Below, one piece after another: positions 46,418-57,597 of a DNA stretch of 64,000 nucleotides. The position numbers were made by a program, and so were the translations under genes. Below the pieces are notes generated by a model, which saw nothing but the letters and a program-made list of their open reading frames with translations, was not told where the DNA came from and did no database searches. Each line of letters starts with the position of its first letter. Positions within the stretch are counted from its first letter, which is position 1. This DNA comes from Lyophyllum atratum. Its lineage: Eukaryota; Basidiomycota; Agaricomycetes; Agaricales; Lyophyllaceae. Where the stretch lies: positions 620,001 through 684,000 of the forward strand of contig JACGCN010000010.1 in the NCBI GenBank assembly GCA_014905825.1, written 5' to 3'.

Positions 46418-46761
46418 AAATAGAGGGTCCAAAAAAGGCTGAAATCCTTATTCCTTTAACAAAACGGCTTGGTTTGATGAGACGAAGAGAACTGTTAAAG
46501 CGATTGTCAAAAAAGTAAAAACTGAGAGAGGTATTAATTTTTGACCTGACCGCATTTGGCCACGTCCCCCTATAAGGCAATTAAGGGTCCAGATAAGATA
46601 ACGATCTGTAATCTACAAAGTCATCGTGCTGCTCTACTGCGTCGCCCCGTTCACAGCATGCTCAAACCACGTTCTAGTGTGCAGAATACGTGTTTTCAGA
46701 TATAGTTAATTTGCTTGGGTAAGGGTAAGTTTTTCAAAAAAAAATCTCCAGCCAATTTGGC

Positions 46762-46800
46762 CGCTGTACAAAAGTAGCGGTGATTAGTCGGCCCGCACCA
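46762..46800 (-). repeat. Right terminal inverted repeat of the MITE
   Basis: Inverted partner of 46378-46417. On the minus strand it starts TGGTGCGGGCCGACTAATCA. Confidence 0.85.
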
Positions 46801-47893
46801 TAGCGTTGGATTTTATACAGTCATTTACAAGTAACAACATTCAGCTTTCAAAAGATCTTTCGTCGTGAACATCGACTGTTTACCTTCACAGGTATGCGCG
46901 TTGCGGTGGGGATTCATCATGACCTAGTGCGCAAGTGACCGGGCCTTTGGTGAAGTATAAGGGAAGGTATTATCATATATAGAATGTAATAGTACGGTGT
47001 GGCTGTGCTGGCGGAGCCAGCCGAGCGGACTTCCAACGGACTTAGCACAGCAGACAGCATGTTGTAGACACATTCATCCATTCATTCGACTCGTTTTCGT
47101 TGTTTCCGCTTCGTCTCGCTCGGTCTCGGCAGCCCAACCTCGATTCCCACGCAGCTAGGTCGGAGGAGAGCCCAGCGGCCTCCAACGGCACGAAAGACAA
47201 GGGTATCATGTTAAAGGTTGACTCAAGGCAAGCCCAAGGTGGACAAGTTGAAGGGCGGACTGCTCGGGGAAAATATAATTCGACCCGTATGCATCGGCAG
47301 CACGGCCCGCGATTGAGGTTTTTCATTACATAATCCATCGGCTTGTTCTCCTGACGCAACCTCCATGGTTCAACAACACTTTGGGCTCCGGTTTGCCATG
47401 TCCTTCCTAGAGGTCATGCATCATATATAGCGCATTACAGCGGTACAACTCATGGATGATTTCAAGACGTCGAGAAGCTACTTCCCGACTGGCCATCGTA
47501 CGTCTTATATCGTTGGCTATACTTGTGCTTATCCTCTGATCCTGGGTTTAGGCGCTCTAGCTGTAACTCGGTGTCCTATTTCGATAATCTTGTTGTCAAC
47601 AAAGAGCAATTTGAAGTCCCTAGAAGAGTTGTGAACCTCACAATATAATTAGACCTTTGATTAAGGCAACTTGGGATGAACTGGGTTGGCAATATCGGCC
47701 TCTTTCGCAAGTAATGGCGGACAACGCCCTTTCTCAACGTGAACCTTTCTGTACTTATCGGAGGACAAGCCATCACCTTGGCTGCCGTCAACCCTTGCCC
47801 CACCATGCACGAGTCATTCTTACACGTGACGCACTTACTTGCCTACTTAAAGTCAAATGCTGATTAGTGCCTCGAGTATCTTGGACCATCAAG

Positions 47894-49018
47894 ATGATTA
47901 CCGTCACATTTGTATGTCGCCCCGGGCCCTTTCTCCAAGGCCTGTCAGGACCGTTGACAGACAGCTCACAGATCCGTCATGGAGAGTCTGAAGACAACAC
48001 AGTACGTCACCGATTGATAACGTCCTAGTACATGATATACTCAAGTCGCGCTGCGGCTCTTCAGCGAAGCGTATGGGCAGGGTGGAAGGATGCACCCCTT
48101 TCGGAGCTAGGCAAGTCGTGTATGTCTTGGTTGTGCTATAAGGTACTGACCTCTTTTTAACAGGGCGCAGGGTAGGCCAGCCATAATCGTGTTGGTGATA
48201 TATGGTCCTTGACATGCGCGACGCTACAGCAAGCGCAGGCCGTTGGCAAATATTTCGCCCTCACCGATTTTGATTATGTATACGCGTCCCCTTTGTTACG
48301 CGCCCATGCGACTGGCAAGGCAGTCCACGAAGCTCAACCACAGGGCCCTCCCTTCTCCGTGAACCCAAAGCTTCGGGAGCAGCACTTCGGAATCGCGGAA
48401 GGAAATCCATGGGTCATGGAGGTGCCGAAAGGCCTAACAGACCAGGAGTTGATGGACAAGAAAATATTTCCCGTGTTGCCGACACGTGGTGATAAGTTCC
48501 CGGAAGGCGAAAGCCTCGAGGACCTGGCGCAACGTGCTGAGGAAGCTGTCGCGGAATGTGTACTACCCCACATTGGAGAACACGGCGTTCACATCGCGAT
48601 TGCCAGTCATGGACTTTGCATCAGCGAACTCATAGCAGCCCTCCTTCGTCTGGATCCGAATTCGACACGCAATGTTTCTTATACTGGGCTTCTCAACACG
48701 GCTTGGACGCGCTTGACCATCTCCCAACCGGTAATTATGTCAGTTGTTTTCAGGACATAACACTCATTCAGGCTACGTCACAGAATCCGGCCTCATCTGC
48801 ACTGCAAGTCAAGGTCACTGACGTGAACAGGTCGGACCATCTTGCCGATGTGGTGAGTTGACTCCATTTGCCCTTATCTCAACGGGCCATTCATTATTGT
48901 CGTGAAGATCATTCCCCGGGCTGTTGTTGCAGAAGATGAGGACAGCGACGCTCGTGCCTTTTTTGGTGGGGGTGGCAAACCAGATGCCATTGTTCCCGAG
49001 ACCAACGCTAGGGTCTGA
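47894..49018 (+). CDS. Histidine phosphatase (phosphoglycerate mutase-like)
   Basis: Branch-1 histidine phosphatase superfamily, 264 aa in seven exons (47894-47911, 47972-48001, 48065-48110, 48164-48171, 48230-48730, 48772-48852, 48908-49018). The catalytic RHG is built by splicing the 18-base first exon (MITVTF) to the second (IRHGESEDNT), so the phosphorylated His is H9. Then come RSVWAGWKDAPLSELGRRQA, YVYASPLLRAHATG, the acid residue region LREQHFGIAEG, and the second catalytic His in IAIASHGLCISELIAALL. Exon 4 is eight bases (GGCGCAGG) and is needed to keep frame into QAQAVG. The intron before it uses a GC donor (48111). The C-terminal tail contains FFGGGGK. Substrate unknown; relatives include broad phosphatases and TIGAR-type sugar-phosphate phosphatases. 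Confidence 0.88.
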
Positions 49019-49597
49019 GACTCTGAGCGCATTCTTAGAATCTAGAAATCTAGAAATGATTCGGCTGGCATTAGACTGCATAGCCCACTTGAATATGAAT
49101 TCCGACCCGATCTATTTTTCACTGAGTTGGCGCGATTCGGCGGATTGTTGCTCCTCTGCACTAGCCCACTTAACAGACTGATCTCTTCGGGACCTTCGTA
49201 ATTCGTTGGAATATTTGTGGAACGGGTATTGGTCCAGCTTCAGCGCGCGCATATTGAAGCTCGTATAGAGTGGTCCCTCGAAGCGACCCAACGATCGAAA
49301 GACGAGTTATATAGTTTACAGGACTCTTGAGTCAACTTTCGACCCTCTCAGCCTAGGATAATCAACCGGGGCCCTCTCCCTATAACCTTCGCTATTCTAC
49401 CCATTGGGACGTCCGATTGAGCGGACGAGATGGAAACCGAACCCAACCTCAAAGCCAGTGGCGCAAGAAATCATGTCATAGTCTGCTGGACGTACAGTAG
49501 CTCCAAGTCCAAGTGCAGTCTCAGACTCGCGTTGAATCTCCGAGAGGTCGTTCGCCAATGCCAGGATCGCAGTCTGCGTATGTGGGTGATTGACGTG
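49019..49597. other. Intergenic between convergent genes
   Basis: About 580 bp with no supported gene. Confidence 0.6.
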
Positions 49598-51088
49598 TCA
49601 GCGGAATCCTTGCAAAGTCGGAGTAGCTAGTCTGGCTTGGATAATGATGCGAATGGCCCTCGCATACGTTTGCTGTTCATGTCAATTTTCATGAGCGATC
49701 TCAATGCGATAGAGCTGTGCTGCCATACCTGTCTTGTGATTTCGTTTGGCGAAGTACGTCGCAACAAACATGAATATGGCCCACCCGCTCGAGAACATGC
49801 TCAGAGTCGCGACGAGTACTGCAATAAAGGCTTGGCCAACCGCTTTCGGACGCTGGAACCGACACAAATACACAATTTGGACGTGTGCAAGGTCATCTAC
49901 CTGCACTGGAAGAGCGCCTTGCACTTCGAACTCCTTGGGGTGCTGAAGGGCGAGGTACAGGTTGGATGGACTAGCGAACACGTCTGGTGTCGCAGGGAAT
50001 AAGGGGTACAGGGTGGTGTTGATTGCTGCTGGGTTGAGCAAGAAGTTGTTGGGGCTGGGATTTCCCAGATCAATCCGGACGGCAGCGTAAAAGGCTTGGA
50101 TTAGATTAGACAGTGCGTTGAAAGTGTTCTGACGGATGACCGGAATGTTGCGTGGGTTGTCTGGTACCAACATAGAATGCTCAAAGTAAGTCAAGTTTGA
50201 GAACAGGATAGTGGAGAGTGTGATATTGAAAGGTGGGGGCTGATTTGCGCATGAAGCACTAGGCCCCAGCGACGCAGGGCACGGTGCGAAATCTGCCTGT
50301 ACGGACACGACCACAGGGCTTTGCTGATTTGTGGCATTGTAGAGGGTTTCCATGCGGCTACCTATGTCGATGCTGGCCATGACAGTCCTGTTCGTAAGGT
50401 TTAAGCTTCAGACCTTTCGCACTACAACTGCTCTTGACGTACACTTGATCAATGATGGCTGCTCTGGAATTCCCTTCGCTTGAGAGGTTGCCATTTTTGA
50501 ACGCGCGTAAACCACCAAGCAACGGAGAATGGATTCCCGGGAGCGAAGAAATGGAGACGGATGTTCTGGCGTTGACTCCAAAATTGTCATCTCGGCAAGA
50601 TACGACAGCGGTGACATCTATCGTCTGGGTCCGCAGGTCTCCGTTGATATATAGCGAGGATATATCACAATCACGCAAGTTGGTCCCCTTGTAAATGATT
50701 CCAGGTTCACCAGCAGTAGAGTTGCTGATGGACTCAATCGTCCACTGAAATATCTCGTAATCTGTTGTGAAAGAGTCTCCGGTGTTGAAAACGTGTTCTT
50801 CGCATAGACTTCCTGGTTTATCTGCGAATCTGGGGAACCATCGGTCATACCACAGGGGCTCCGTCGCATTGTAGTCGGATTGGAAGACGGTTGTCGTCTC
50901 ATACCCGGTGAGGGCCACTGCGTGGAATTGGGATTGAGCCATTATAATTGAATTGGTTGGTTAATCGAATAGATACCATTTAGAATTGTCAGTATTCCGA
51001 GCGACAGTGCGGCGCACGCGAGAACGAGAGGTGTAAACCAGCGTCCGGCTGAGAAGTCTCGGGAAAGAGGGTATTCGAGTGCGACCAT
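49598..51088 (-). CDS. Two-pass membrane protein with a large, probably glycosylated ectodomain
   Basis: Four exons on the minus strand (50977-51088, 50414-50917, 49729-50361, 49598-49635) give 428 aa. An N-terminal helix (FTPLVLACAALSLGILTIL) is followed by an extracellular part of about 330 residues with several N-x-S/T sites (NATEPLW, NSTAGE, NATNQQ, NITLST, NLTYF, NTTLYP) and Cys pairs. A second helix (AFIAVLVATLSMFSSGWAIFMFVATYF) follows, then a short tail. The N-terminus VALTGYETTTVFQSDYNATEPLWYD and this layout match a family of unknown function common in agaricomycete genomes. The last intron is uncertain: the model joins NHKT to ARLATPTLQGFR. Without it the frame stops soon after IAHEN. 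Confidence 0.75.
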
Positions 51089-51608
51089 GGTTGCAGATGA
51101 ACAGTAGCAAGAGAAGTGGACGTGGCAAAGTAACTCTCAGCGCCTTGGCACCGCTGACGTCTCAAAAAGGCGAGCAGCATCCACAGGAACGAAATGTAGG
51201 GCCGTTTGTTGTACATAACTAGTGCACTGCCAGTCAAATTTGAGAGCGTGTGGATCTTGTGTCTACCCAGAATTCAGTCGACTCTCGGGAAACATAAGCC
51301 TATCCCCGTAAGGATTGATGCAAGAGCATTACTTGGATTTTTTCATAGGTCGACTTACCGTATTGCAAGGATGCATGCCGTATAACGCCACTATGTGACA
51401 GAAGTGGAAGCGACCGAAATTAAAAATAGGAACGGTTTAGCTGTCAAACACTGCCAAAGCTCATGGGCACTGCTCCCGGGCCGAGGCTTCAGCTTCAGCT
51501 CCAACGTTCAAGTTTCGACGACCTTAAACCTTTCTTTCAAACAACTTCTACGAATGACAGACAGAACCAGATGTAGCCCTTGAAACCAGGTTTCTCGGTG
51601 AAGATGCT
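51089..51608. other. Divergent intergenic region
   Basis: About 520 bp between the start codons of the membrane protein (-) and the unknown gene (+). It should hold both promoters. No TATA box is obvious. Confidence 0.5.
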
Positions 51609-53066
51609 TTGATAAATCTAGGCTGCAAGAGACGTCCGTGTTCACTGGCGTCGTTCATGCTCTCGCTCAATCCCCCTGAATTGACCACAAAGGCTGAAGA
51701 AGCCAATGCAGCACTCATCGTCAAGCTCCTGCACGATGCTCAAACCAGCGACACTCCCAATACATCTCACTTCTCGCTGCCAGTCCTGATACACGCCGCC
51801 ATCCGACTAATACACTCGCACGACTATACTGGAGAAGGACCCGTGCGGCTCTCCCACCCTGTGTCCTCGAAAGAACTGGTGCCCATCACTGCCGACGCTG
51901 CAGAGACTACCATGGCTAAGAAGTACCTTTCTGCCTTCGTTCTCGTCTCCCGAGAACTTCTCCATGTCAACGTGGTTGACGCTCAGACGGCTCAGCGAAG
52001 ATTCATTGAGAATACGATATTTAAATATCGCTACCAGCTTTATCGTCTTTTTAGGAATCTCTATACTATTATCGAGGATAGTGAGTCTGTTTCATACCCT
52101 GCAACATAATCAATGGCTTATAGCTACCCTCCACAGCTCGTGCTGACTCAAAAGCTGGGACCTTATCCACACCTGCCAGCCGCAAATCCACACCAAAATC
52201 CAGCAGAACCGTGAAAGAAAAAGTACGCCATTACACGACGCAATGTATTCCAGCAAAAAATGACTCGTACCCCATAGGTTCAGGAACGGGACCAATATCT
52301 CTGCAAGATGTCGGGCGCCCTCAAACGCGAGTTCAAACACCTCCCACGCGAAAACGTTGATTTGCTGTCAGGCATTTGTTGGGATCTTGAGGTGACTCAT
52401 GGCGCCCCGCCGCACCCTCGCGAAAATGTCAGCCTGATAAGACCTTTGACTGTCGCTCTGCAACTAAATTCTCTCGTTGTGCTAAATAGTACCAAGCTCA
52501 GATCGAGGCACTTTTTGGTGTCCGACTACCTACCTCCGGACCTGACTGTGTCGAGAACGCTCTACTCTTACATGCAGGACTGCGTAGCCTATTTTGCAGA
52601 TTCTCCATCGGCTTCAGACGGGCTGATCCGGTCAGTCTGGTGAGTGGTTTTCGACTGGCACACAGTGATGAATAAACGTATTTGCTCGCCACTTCAATAG
52701 CTTGTTCTCACATTGCGCGACGGAGAGCTACCGAAGCAGGAGGCTCTAGACCAGCTTTTGGGGATGAACACTAACGTGACGCAGCGGACGGGGGATTCAC
52801 TAGAAGGCCGCCCGCTTTTGCCTAGCAGTCCAGACTGTGGCGTCGCTGATCCAGACCCGTTCTGGTTCCATTTACATTGGGTGGTAGGCGACATCTTTTG
52901 GATGACAGATGGAGCGGAGCCTCGGGGGTTCGGCGTAGGTGATGAAGACGAGGAAGGAGCGAGGGCAAGGGTATTGAATGACGAGACTATCCATGATCTC
53001 TTGGAGAGAATCAGCGTCCTCGAACGGGAGGGCTATACGTACGCTCCTCGCGACACCGTCAATTGA
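51609..53066 (+). CDS. Protein of unknown function, five exons
   Basis: Five exons (51609-52080, 52137-52222, 52278-52427, 52490-52630, 52701-53066) with matching phases give 404 aa, or 388 aa if the second ATG at 51657 (MLSLNPPELT) is used. The N-terminal half is helical (KAEEANAALIVKLLHDA, TAQRRFIENTIFKYRYQLYR). Then there is a basic Ser/Thr linker and FKHLPRENVDLLSGICWDLE. The fourth exon reads YQAQIEALFGVRLPTSGPDC. The C-terminal exon reads LVLTLRDGELPKQEALDQLL and ends in an acidic region and a final helix. No signal peptide or membrane segment. I do not recognise the family. The consistent splicing across four introns argues for a real gene. Confidence 0.7.
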
Positions 53067-54113
53067 GGACCGCTGCCCGCTTCTTGGATGCTGAGATGCC
53101 CATCTAGCAGCCTTGAAGTAACGTCTCTTTCGAAGCTTGTATGTTGTGTAATGGGGAGAACACCTTCATAGCTGTTACAACAGACTTTCGTACAGCAATC
53201 AATTACTGTGGCCATAACTGAACATAAATGACATCTTTTGTGAGTCTGGCATAGGTCTCTTACGCGAACATATTTGGCTGTGAAAGAATTGTTGTGCACA
53301 GTCGGAGGTGGCGCAAGGCGCATCATTGAATGCCCATTCGAAAGTATGGCATCCGCGGGCCTGTCTCTGATCAGACTGCCTTTTTTGAAAATACTATATT
53401 GCTGCACTTAGGCTTTAACATTCCACTTGGCACACGCCTCGTCATCAGCTTCACCGTCGACATGGTCCGCTCCAATCTCTCAAACGAAAAATTTAGATCC
53501 AATATATTTCACGTCTTCAGCTCAGTACTTTCTCGAATTCTACCGTAGGGATATACAGAGGCAACTGGCCTGCGGAGTGCTAGTAGGTGGGATGTACTCG
53601 ACAGTACTACAGTAGGAGGAACGGCACCAGATCCAGTTTCGTCTCATCTAAACCGGGTGGTGAGTAAAATATTTTGGAGGGAAGGCTGGGGAACTTCGGG
53701 GGTTTGGTGTAGAGGAGGAAGGGAAAAAGAGAATAGAGTGCTGGCGAATAGCGAGCCCCCGTTGACCATCTCCGGAGGCGGCCAGTAATGTCGTAGAACG
53801 AGAGGGATATACCTCCCCACCTCGAGAAATCTTCTGAAACTCACCCTTTGCCACTGCTCAGACTTGAAGTCACTCTTACTCCTGACTCACTTTTCCAACC
53901 CTCATGTTCCATCAAGCACCGAATCCGAGTCGGTGTCCACAAAAACCCCATCCCAGGGACCCCCCGAGTCCCAAAGTTCGACTCGGTTTAAGTTTCGTCC
54001 CAGTCCCACTGCCTCGTACTCACAACTGTGCAAGACTATCTATCTCTGCATTGTTCTTACTTCACCTTCTCTGCGAGTTTTCTGCGAGTTTCATGGCAAC
54101 TGAGTGACTCCAG

Positions 54114-54155
54114 GTCTTTGAGTCTCTTTGAGTCTTTTTGAGTCTCGTTGAGTTA
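54114..54155 (+). repeat. Short tandem repeat of GAGTCTNNTT units
   Basis: Four imperfect units of about 11 bases (tttgagtctc, tttgagtctt, tttgagtctc, gttgag) in a row. Non-coding. Confidence 0.7.
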
Positions 54156-54857
54156 TGTTTAGCAAGTCTTGAAATTTGGAAAGTTGCGACATAGACATAT
54201 CTCGGCAGCCTGAGGTACTGGGGATGATCAGACGCCTGCAGTGTCGAATGTCGAATGTCGGGCTTGTGTACTGGGCTCCCCGATCTATGGTGCTCTGTCT
54301 GTGGAGTGGTGCAATTCGTGGACGCCAGTGATCCAACTGATGGCATGTAAGCGACAACTAGTCTTGGTTAACTCCGCGAAGCCTATCCGAATATCGCACA
54401 AGTGAACTACACACCATCTTTCGCCCTTCTGCTACACTCACCGAAGGGCGGGCGGCGGAGGCGGGGAGATCAACCCTCCCAAGGCGGTATACCCCAGTCC
54501 CGACCCCAACCCCACCACCACCCTCCATCCTCCAACACCCCCAAAAACAAAAGACCTCCCATTCATTCAATATCAAATTCTATACACGCATATATATGCC
54601 AAGTTCGAAACCCACAAACCAAACCAAAAAGAATCAACAAAATAAAACCGGCCAAGGAAACATAGCATCGAGTCGAGTCCAAAATAGTATAAAAAAGAGC
54701 CTAAGATACGAGATAAGAGTAAGAGTAAGAGAGTAAGAGAGATGTAGGTATGTAGCGTGTATATATATATATGACGGGTCCTTTTGAGTATGTGATCTAG
54801 TCTGTGATCTGTCCATTTTAATGAGTGGGTGCGCGGTGTGTTGTAATTCGAAACCCA

Positions 54858-55240
54858 AGAGAGAGAGAGAGAGGGAGAGAGGAGAAAGAGATAGAGTGGG
54901 AGAGAGAAAGGGAAAGAGAGAGGAAGAGAGAGAGGGTGCATTATATAAAATCGTAATCATCATGATAAAATAGTCGACGGTGCATGGATAAATGTCGAAG
55001 CGAGATCGAGTTCGGGTGCGAGTGTGCGAGTTCGGTATGCGATGGTCACGGTGCGGGATCTATGACGCAATAGAGAGAGAGAGATAGAAACGAGCGAGGA
55101 AAGATAGATGGAGAAAGAGAGAGGAGAGAGGCGCAGACTGAGGAGAGGATATATACACCAAAACGAAAGTTGCGAGCGCTCCGAACCATATAAGAGAGTC
55201 GGGGACGGGAGGGGGGCGGGGGGGGGGGGGGAGAGAACCA
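54858..55240 (+). repeat. GA-rich simple-sequence tract with a G homopolymer
   Basis: Runs of GAGA at 54858-54935 and 55074-55135 and a run of Gs at 55211-55231. It lies just beyond the stop of the long minus-strand gene, so on that gene's strand it is a CT-rich 3' flank ending in a C run. Confidence 0.75.
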
Positions 55241-55347
55241 AGGCCACGAACAACGCACACCCTACCCATCCCAAAAGAATCAGCCCAACCCCCCCACAAA
55301 AAAACCAGTAACAACTCACCAAACCCCGCACTCCCCACTGCCCAAGC

Positions 55348-57597
55348 CTAAGCCCAAACCCTCCTCAACCTCCCAAACGCCCCCCCACCCCCACCCCCGC
55401 CCTCATCCTCCCCCCCACTCCCCACCTCCATCCTCCCCCCTCCAAAGAACCTCGACACCCTCCCCCCCAACCTCCTCCCCCCCTCCTTCTCCTTCTCCTT
55501 CTCCCCCTCCCTTACCACAAGCTTTTCCGTCCCCGTCTCCATCTCCTCCCCGACCACAACGGCATGATCACCGGGAGGCAAGAACGGGAACGAAGGCGCG
55601 GCGCGCTCGTACTCGACAAACGACACATCATCGTCGGACTCCCCGTCGTCGAGGGAGGAGGAGGATTCAGGCGGGGTGGGGAGGCCTGCTTCGTTGCGCC
55701 GGACTTTGGACTTGGATTTGCCTTGGCCTTTGCCCTTCTGCGGTGTCTGCGGCGTCTGCGGAATCTCGGGGTTGACCTGCGGCTTCGGACTCTCCTCAAC
55801 TTCGTGAGTCCCCACCGCCGCAACCCCACCCTTCCCATCCTCCCTCACCCCCACACCAAACCCTACACTCCGTCCCACCGACCCCTGCCTCGAGTTCGAC
55901 CCAGACCCAGAAGGCGACACACACGCCCCCACCTCCACCTCCACCTCCCCCCCCATCCCAACCCACGCCCTCGGCCATCCCTCCCTCCCCTCCTCCCCAC
56001 CCCCCAACCCAGTCGCAACCACATCCATCATTCCCAGTAATATCAGCTCCCCAATCGATATCGCCCCCATGGACGAGGAGTTGGAAGGGAAGGAAGGGGC
56101 CGCGCCGAGGACGCCAGCGGGGAGTAGGTACGGCACGGCGTGGAACGGGCCTGGCTCTTGCCCTAGGTGCCCTAGGGAGGGCGGGAAGGTAGTGGTGGTG
56201 ATGGGCCCGGATGGCATGAGTATGGAGCTGCTCCGGACTACTGACCTTCTCTTCCCGTCCTTAACAGACAAACCCACGCTTTGGTTCGCAAGCGGCGAGG
56301 AGCGCAGCGGCGACCTACCCGTCCCAGGGATCAGGGGCGTGGACGAGGTCGAACCCCCCAGGGAGGGGGAGGACGCAGAGGCAGAGGGCGGGTACGCGAA
56401 GGAGAGGAGGAACTGCTCGATGCTCTGTACCAACTTCGACTTGTGTGTGCCCGCGCCCCCGGGGATGAGGCTCTGTCGCTTATTCGGTAAGGCGGCGTGC
56501 GGGGTGAGATGCACGGGGGCTGTGGTGGATCTGTGCGGGTGCGGGGGGACGAGCGTCGCGAGTGAAGAAGACGCGGAAGCCGCGGAGTACGGCAGGACGT
56601 GTACGAGGTGCGGGTGCTTCGCTGTGAGAGCGAGGCTCTCGACGCTAGGGGCGCGAGAGGCCGCCCATAGGGACGGCGGGGAGGAGTACGCCGATGGCGG
56701 GGTGAGGCCGGAAGGGGAAGGCGCGGGGGCGGAGGAGAATAGGGAGGAGAGGCGGGAGCGGCGCGGGTTTTGTGATTGTATTTGCGAGGCGACGGAAGTA
56801 AGCGAGAGGGAGGAAAAGATGCTTGGGCGCTTGGAGATGGACCTTTGGTAGGGGGAAAAGGAGGGGGTGGAGGTTGGAGAGGCGAGGAAGGGGGCGGAGA
56901 GGGTGGTTACGAGGATGGCGTGTTTGAGGAGGGCCTTGTCGGGGAGCGAGGGGGGGAGGAAGTTGATGAGAGCTGAGAATTGGGCCTGGTTTTGTTTGGA
57001 GCTTTTGTGTTTAGGAGATTTGAGGGGGCGGCGGAAGGAGGAAGAGGTGGAGGCGGTGGAGGAGGAGGAGAGGGAGGCACTGTCATCTGCATCTGAAGCA
57101 AGAGGCGAGGAGGATGTCTTTCGAGGTAAGACTGGGTTGTGTGAGACGGCGAGTTCAGGGTCCTCGGAGATGGTAAACTCTCCGCCAGGGTAAAGTTCTG
57201 CAAACTGCTGGATGTGCCTTTGAGGTAACGTAGCAGTGCGCCAGGAATGAGCGACCCTTTGGGCGCGGTCAAGCAGGCTCACGAGGCGGACGGCGCCTGA
57301 GTCGTGGATGTCGAGTGGGGCGGGCAGGTGCAGAATGATGATGGCGGGGCCGTGTGCGTGCGGCGAGTTGGGCACGGGCGGGGGGGTGGAGGTTGCGATG
57401 ATGATGAGGGAGTGGACGAGGTGAGAGGAGGTGACGAGGGGAACGAGGTCAGTGTGTGAGGGTGCGCCGAGGACGAGGACGATGTGGGCGAGTGGCTCAG
57501 AGGGAGGGTCGGGGGATGTGATGTGCCATGGCGGGGGATGGTCGAGGGCGGCAAAGGGATCGAGGGGGAGGCGGGGACGGAATACATCGTTGGGCAT
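55348..57597 (-). CDS. 749-aa low-complexity protein, single exon
   Basis: One uninterrupted minus-strand frame of 750 codons. The first ~240 residues look globular: MPNDVFRPRLPLDPFAAL, IVLVLGAPSHTDLVPLVTSS, LIIIATSTPP, GPAIIILHLPAPLDIHDSGA, VRLVSLLDRAQRVAHSWRTA and FAELYPGGEFTISEDPELAV, then SALINFLPPSLPDKALLKHAILVTTLS. This is an alternation of strands and helices. Middle and C-terminal parts are Ser/Pro-rich and then charged and Gly-rich. A conserved-looking patch (HAVPYLLPAGVLGAA, ISIGELILLGMMDVVATGLG) lies near residue 500. No family recognised. Absence of introns over 2.2 kb is unusual for this window. A long antisense frame (56069-56851, +) is a GC-skew shadow. Confidence 0.72.
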   Translation of the reverse strand: MPNDVFRPRLPLDPFAALDHPPPWHITSPDPPSEPLAHIVLVLGAPSHTDLVPLVTSSHLVHSLIIIATSTPPPVPNSPHAHGPAIIILHLPAPLDIHDSGAVRLVSLLDRAQRVAHSWRTATLPQRHIQQFAELYPGGEFTISEDPELAVSHNPVLPRKTSSSPLASDADDSASLSSSSTASTSSSFRRPLKSPKHKSSKQNQAQFSALINFLPPSLPDKALLKHAILVTTLSAPFLASPTSTPSFSPYQRSISKRPSIFSSLSLTSVASQIQSQNPRRSRLSSLFSSAPAPSPSGLTPPSAYSSPPSLWAASRAPSVESLALTAKHPHLVHVLPYSAASASSSLATLVPPHPHRSTTAPVHLTPHAALPNKRQSLIPGGAGTHKSKLVQSIEQFLLSFAYPPSASASSPSLGGSTSSTPLIPGTGRSPLRSSPLANQSVGLSVKDGKRRSVVRSSSILMPSGPITTTTFPPSLGHLGQEPGPFHAVPYLLPAGVLGAAPSFPSNSSSMGAISIGELILLGMMDVVATGLGGGEEGREGWPRAWVGMGGEVEVEVGACVSPSGSGSNSRQGSVGRSVGFGVGVREDGKGGVAAVGTHEVEESPKPQVNPEIPQTPQTPQKGKGQGKSKSKVRRNEAGLPTPPESSSSLDDGESDDDVSFVEYERAAPSFPFLPPGDHAVVVGEEMETGTEKLVVREGEKEKEKEGGRRLGGRVSRFFGGGRMEVGSGGEDEGGGGGGGAFGRLRRVWA

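Larger units (their letters stand above)
46378..46800. mobile_element. MITE with ~39-bp terminal inverted repeats and TA target duplication
   Basis: The left end begins TGGTGCGGGCCGACTA (46378-46417) and the right end is its inverted complement, ending TAGTCGGCCCGCACCA (46762-46800). The arms share about 36 of 39 positions, including CTACTTTTGTACA. The element is 423 bp, is flanked by TA on both sides (46376-46377 and 46801-46802), and has no coding capacity. Size, long inverted repeats and the TA duplication fit a non-autonomous Tc1/mariner-type element. An autonomous partner is not in the window. Confidence 0.85.
45693..47893. other. Intergenic, 2.2 kb, contains the MITE
   Basis: Apart from the transposable element at 46.4-46.8 kb I see no supported gene. 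Open frames at 45858-46341 (-) and 47657-47863 (+) have no domain features. Confidence 0.5.
53067..55347. other. Intergenic, 2.3 kb with simple-sequence tracts
   Basis: No supported gene. The right-hand part is rich in simple repeats (see the following entries). Open minus-strand frames there are only translations of GA-rich DNA. Confidence 0.6.

Noticed and set aside
54573..55338. Several minus-strand frames full of Leu/Ser
   Set aside because: They are translations of GA/CT microsatellite DNA.
56069..56851. Long plus-strand open frame of 260 codons
   Set aside because: It lies entirely opposite the 749-aa minus-strand gene and has the composition expected of an antisense shadow of Ser/Pro-rich coding DNA.
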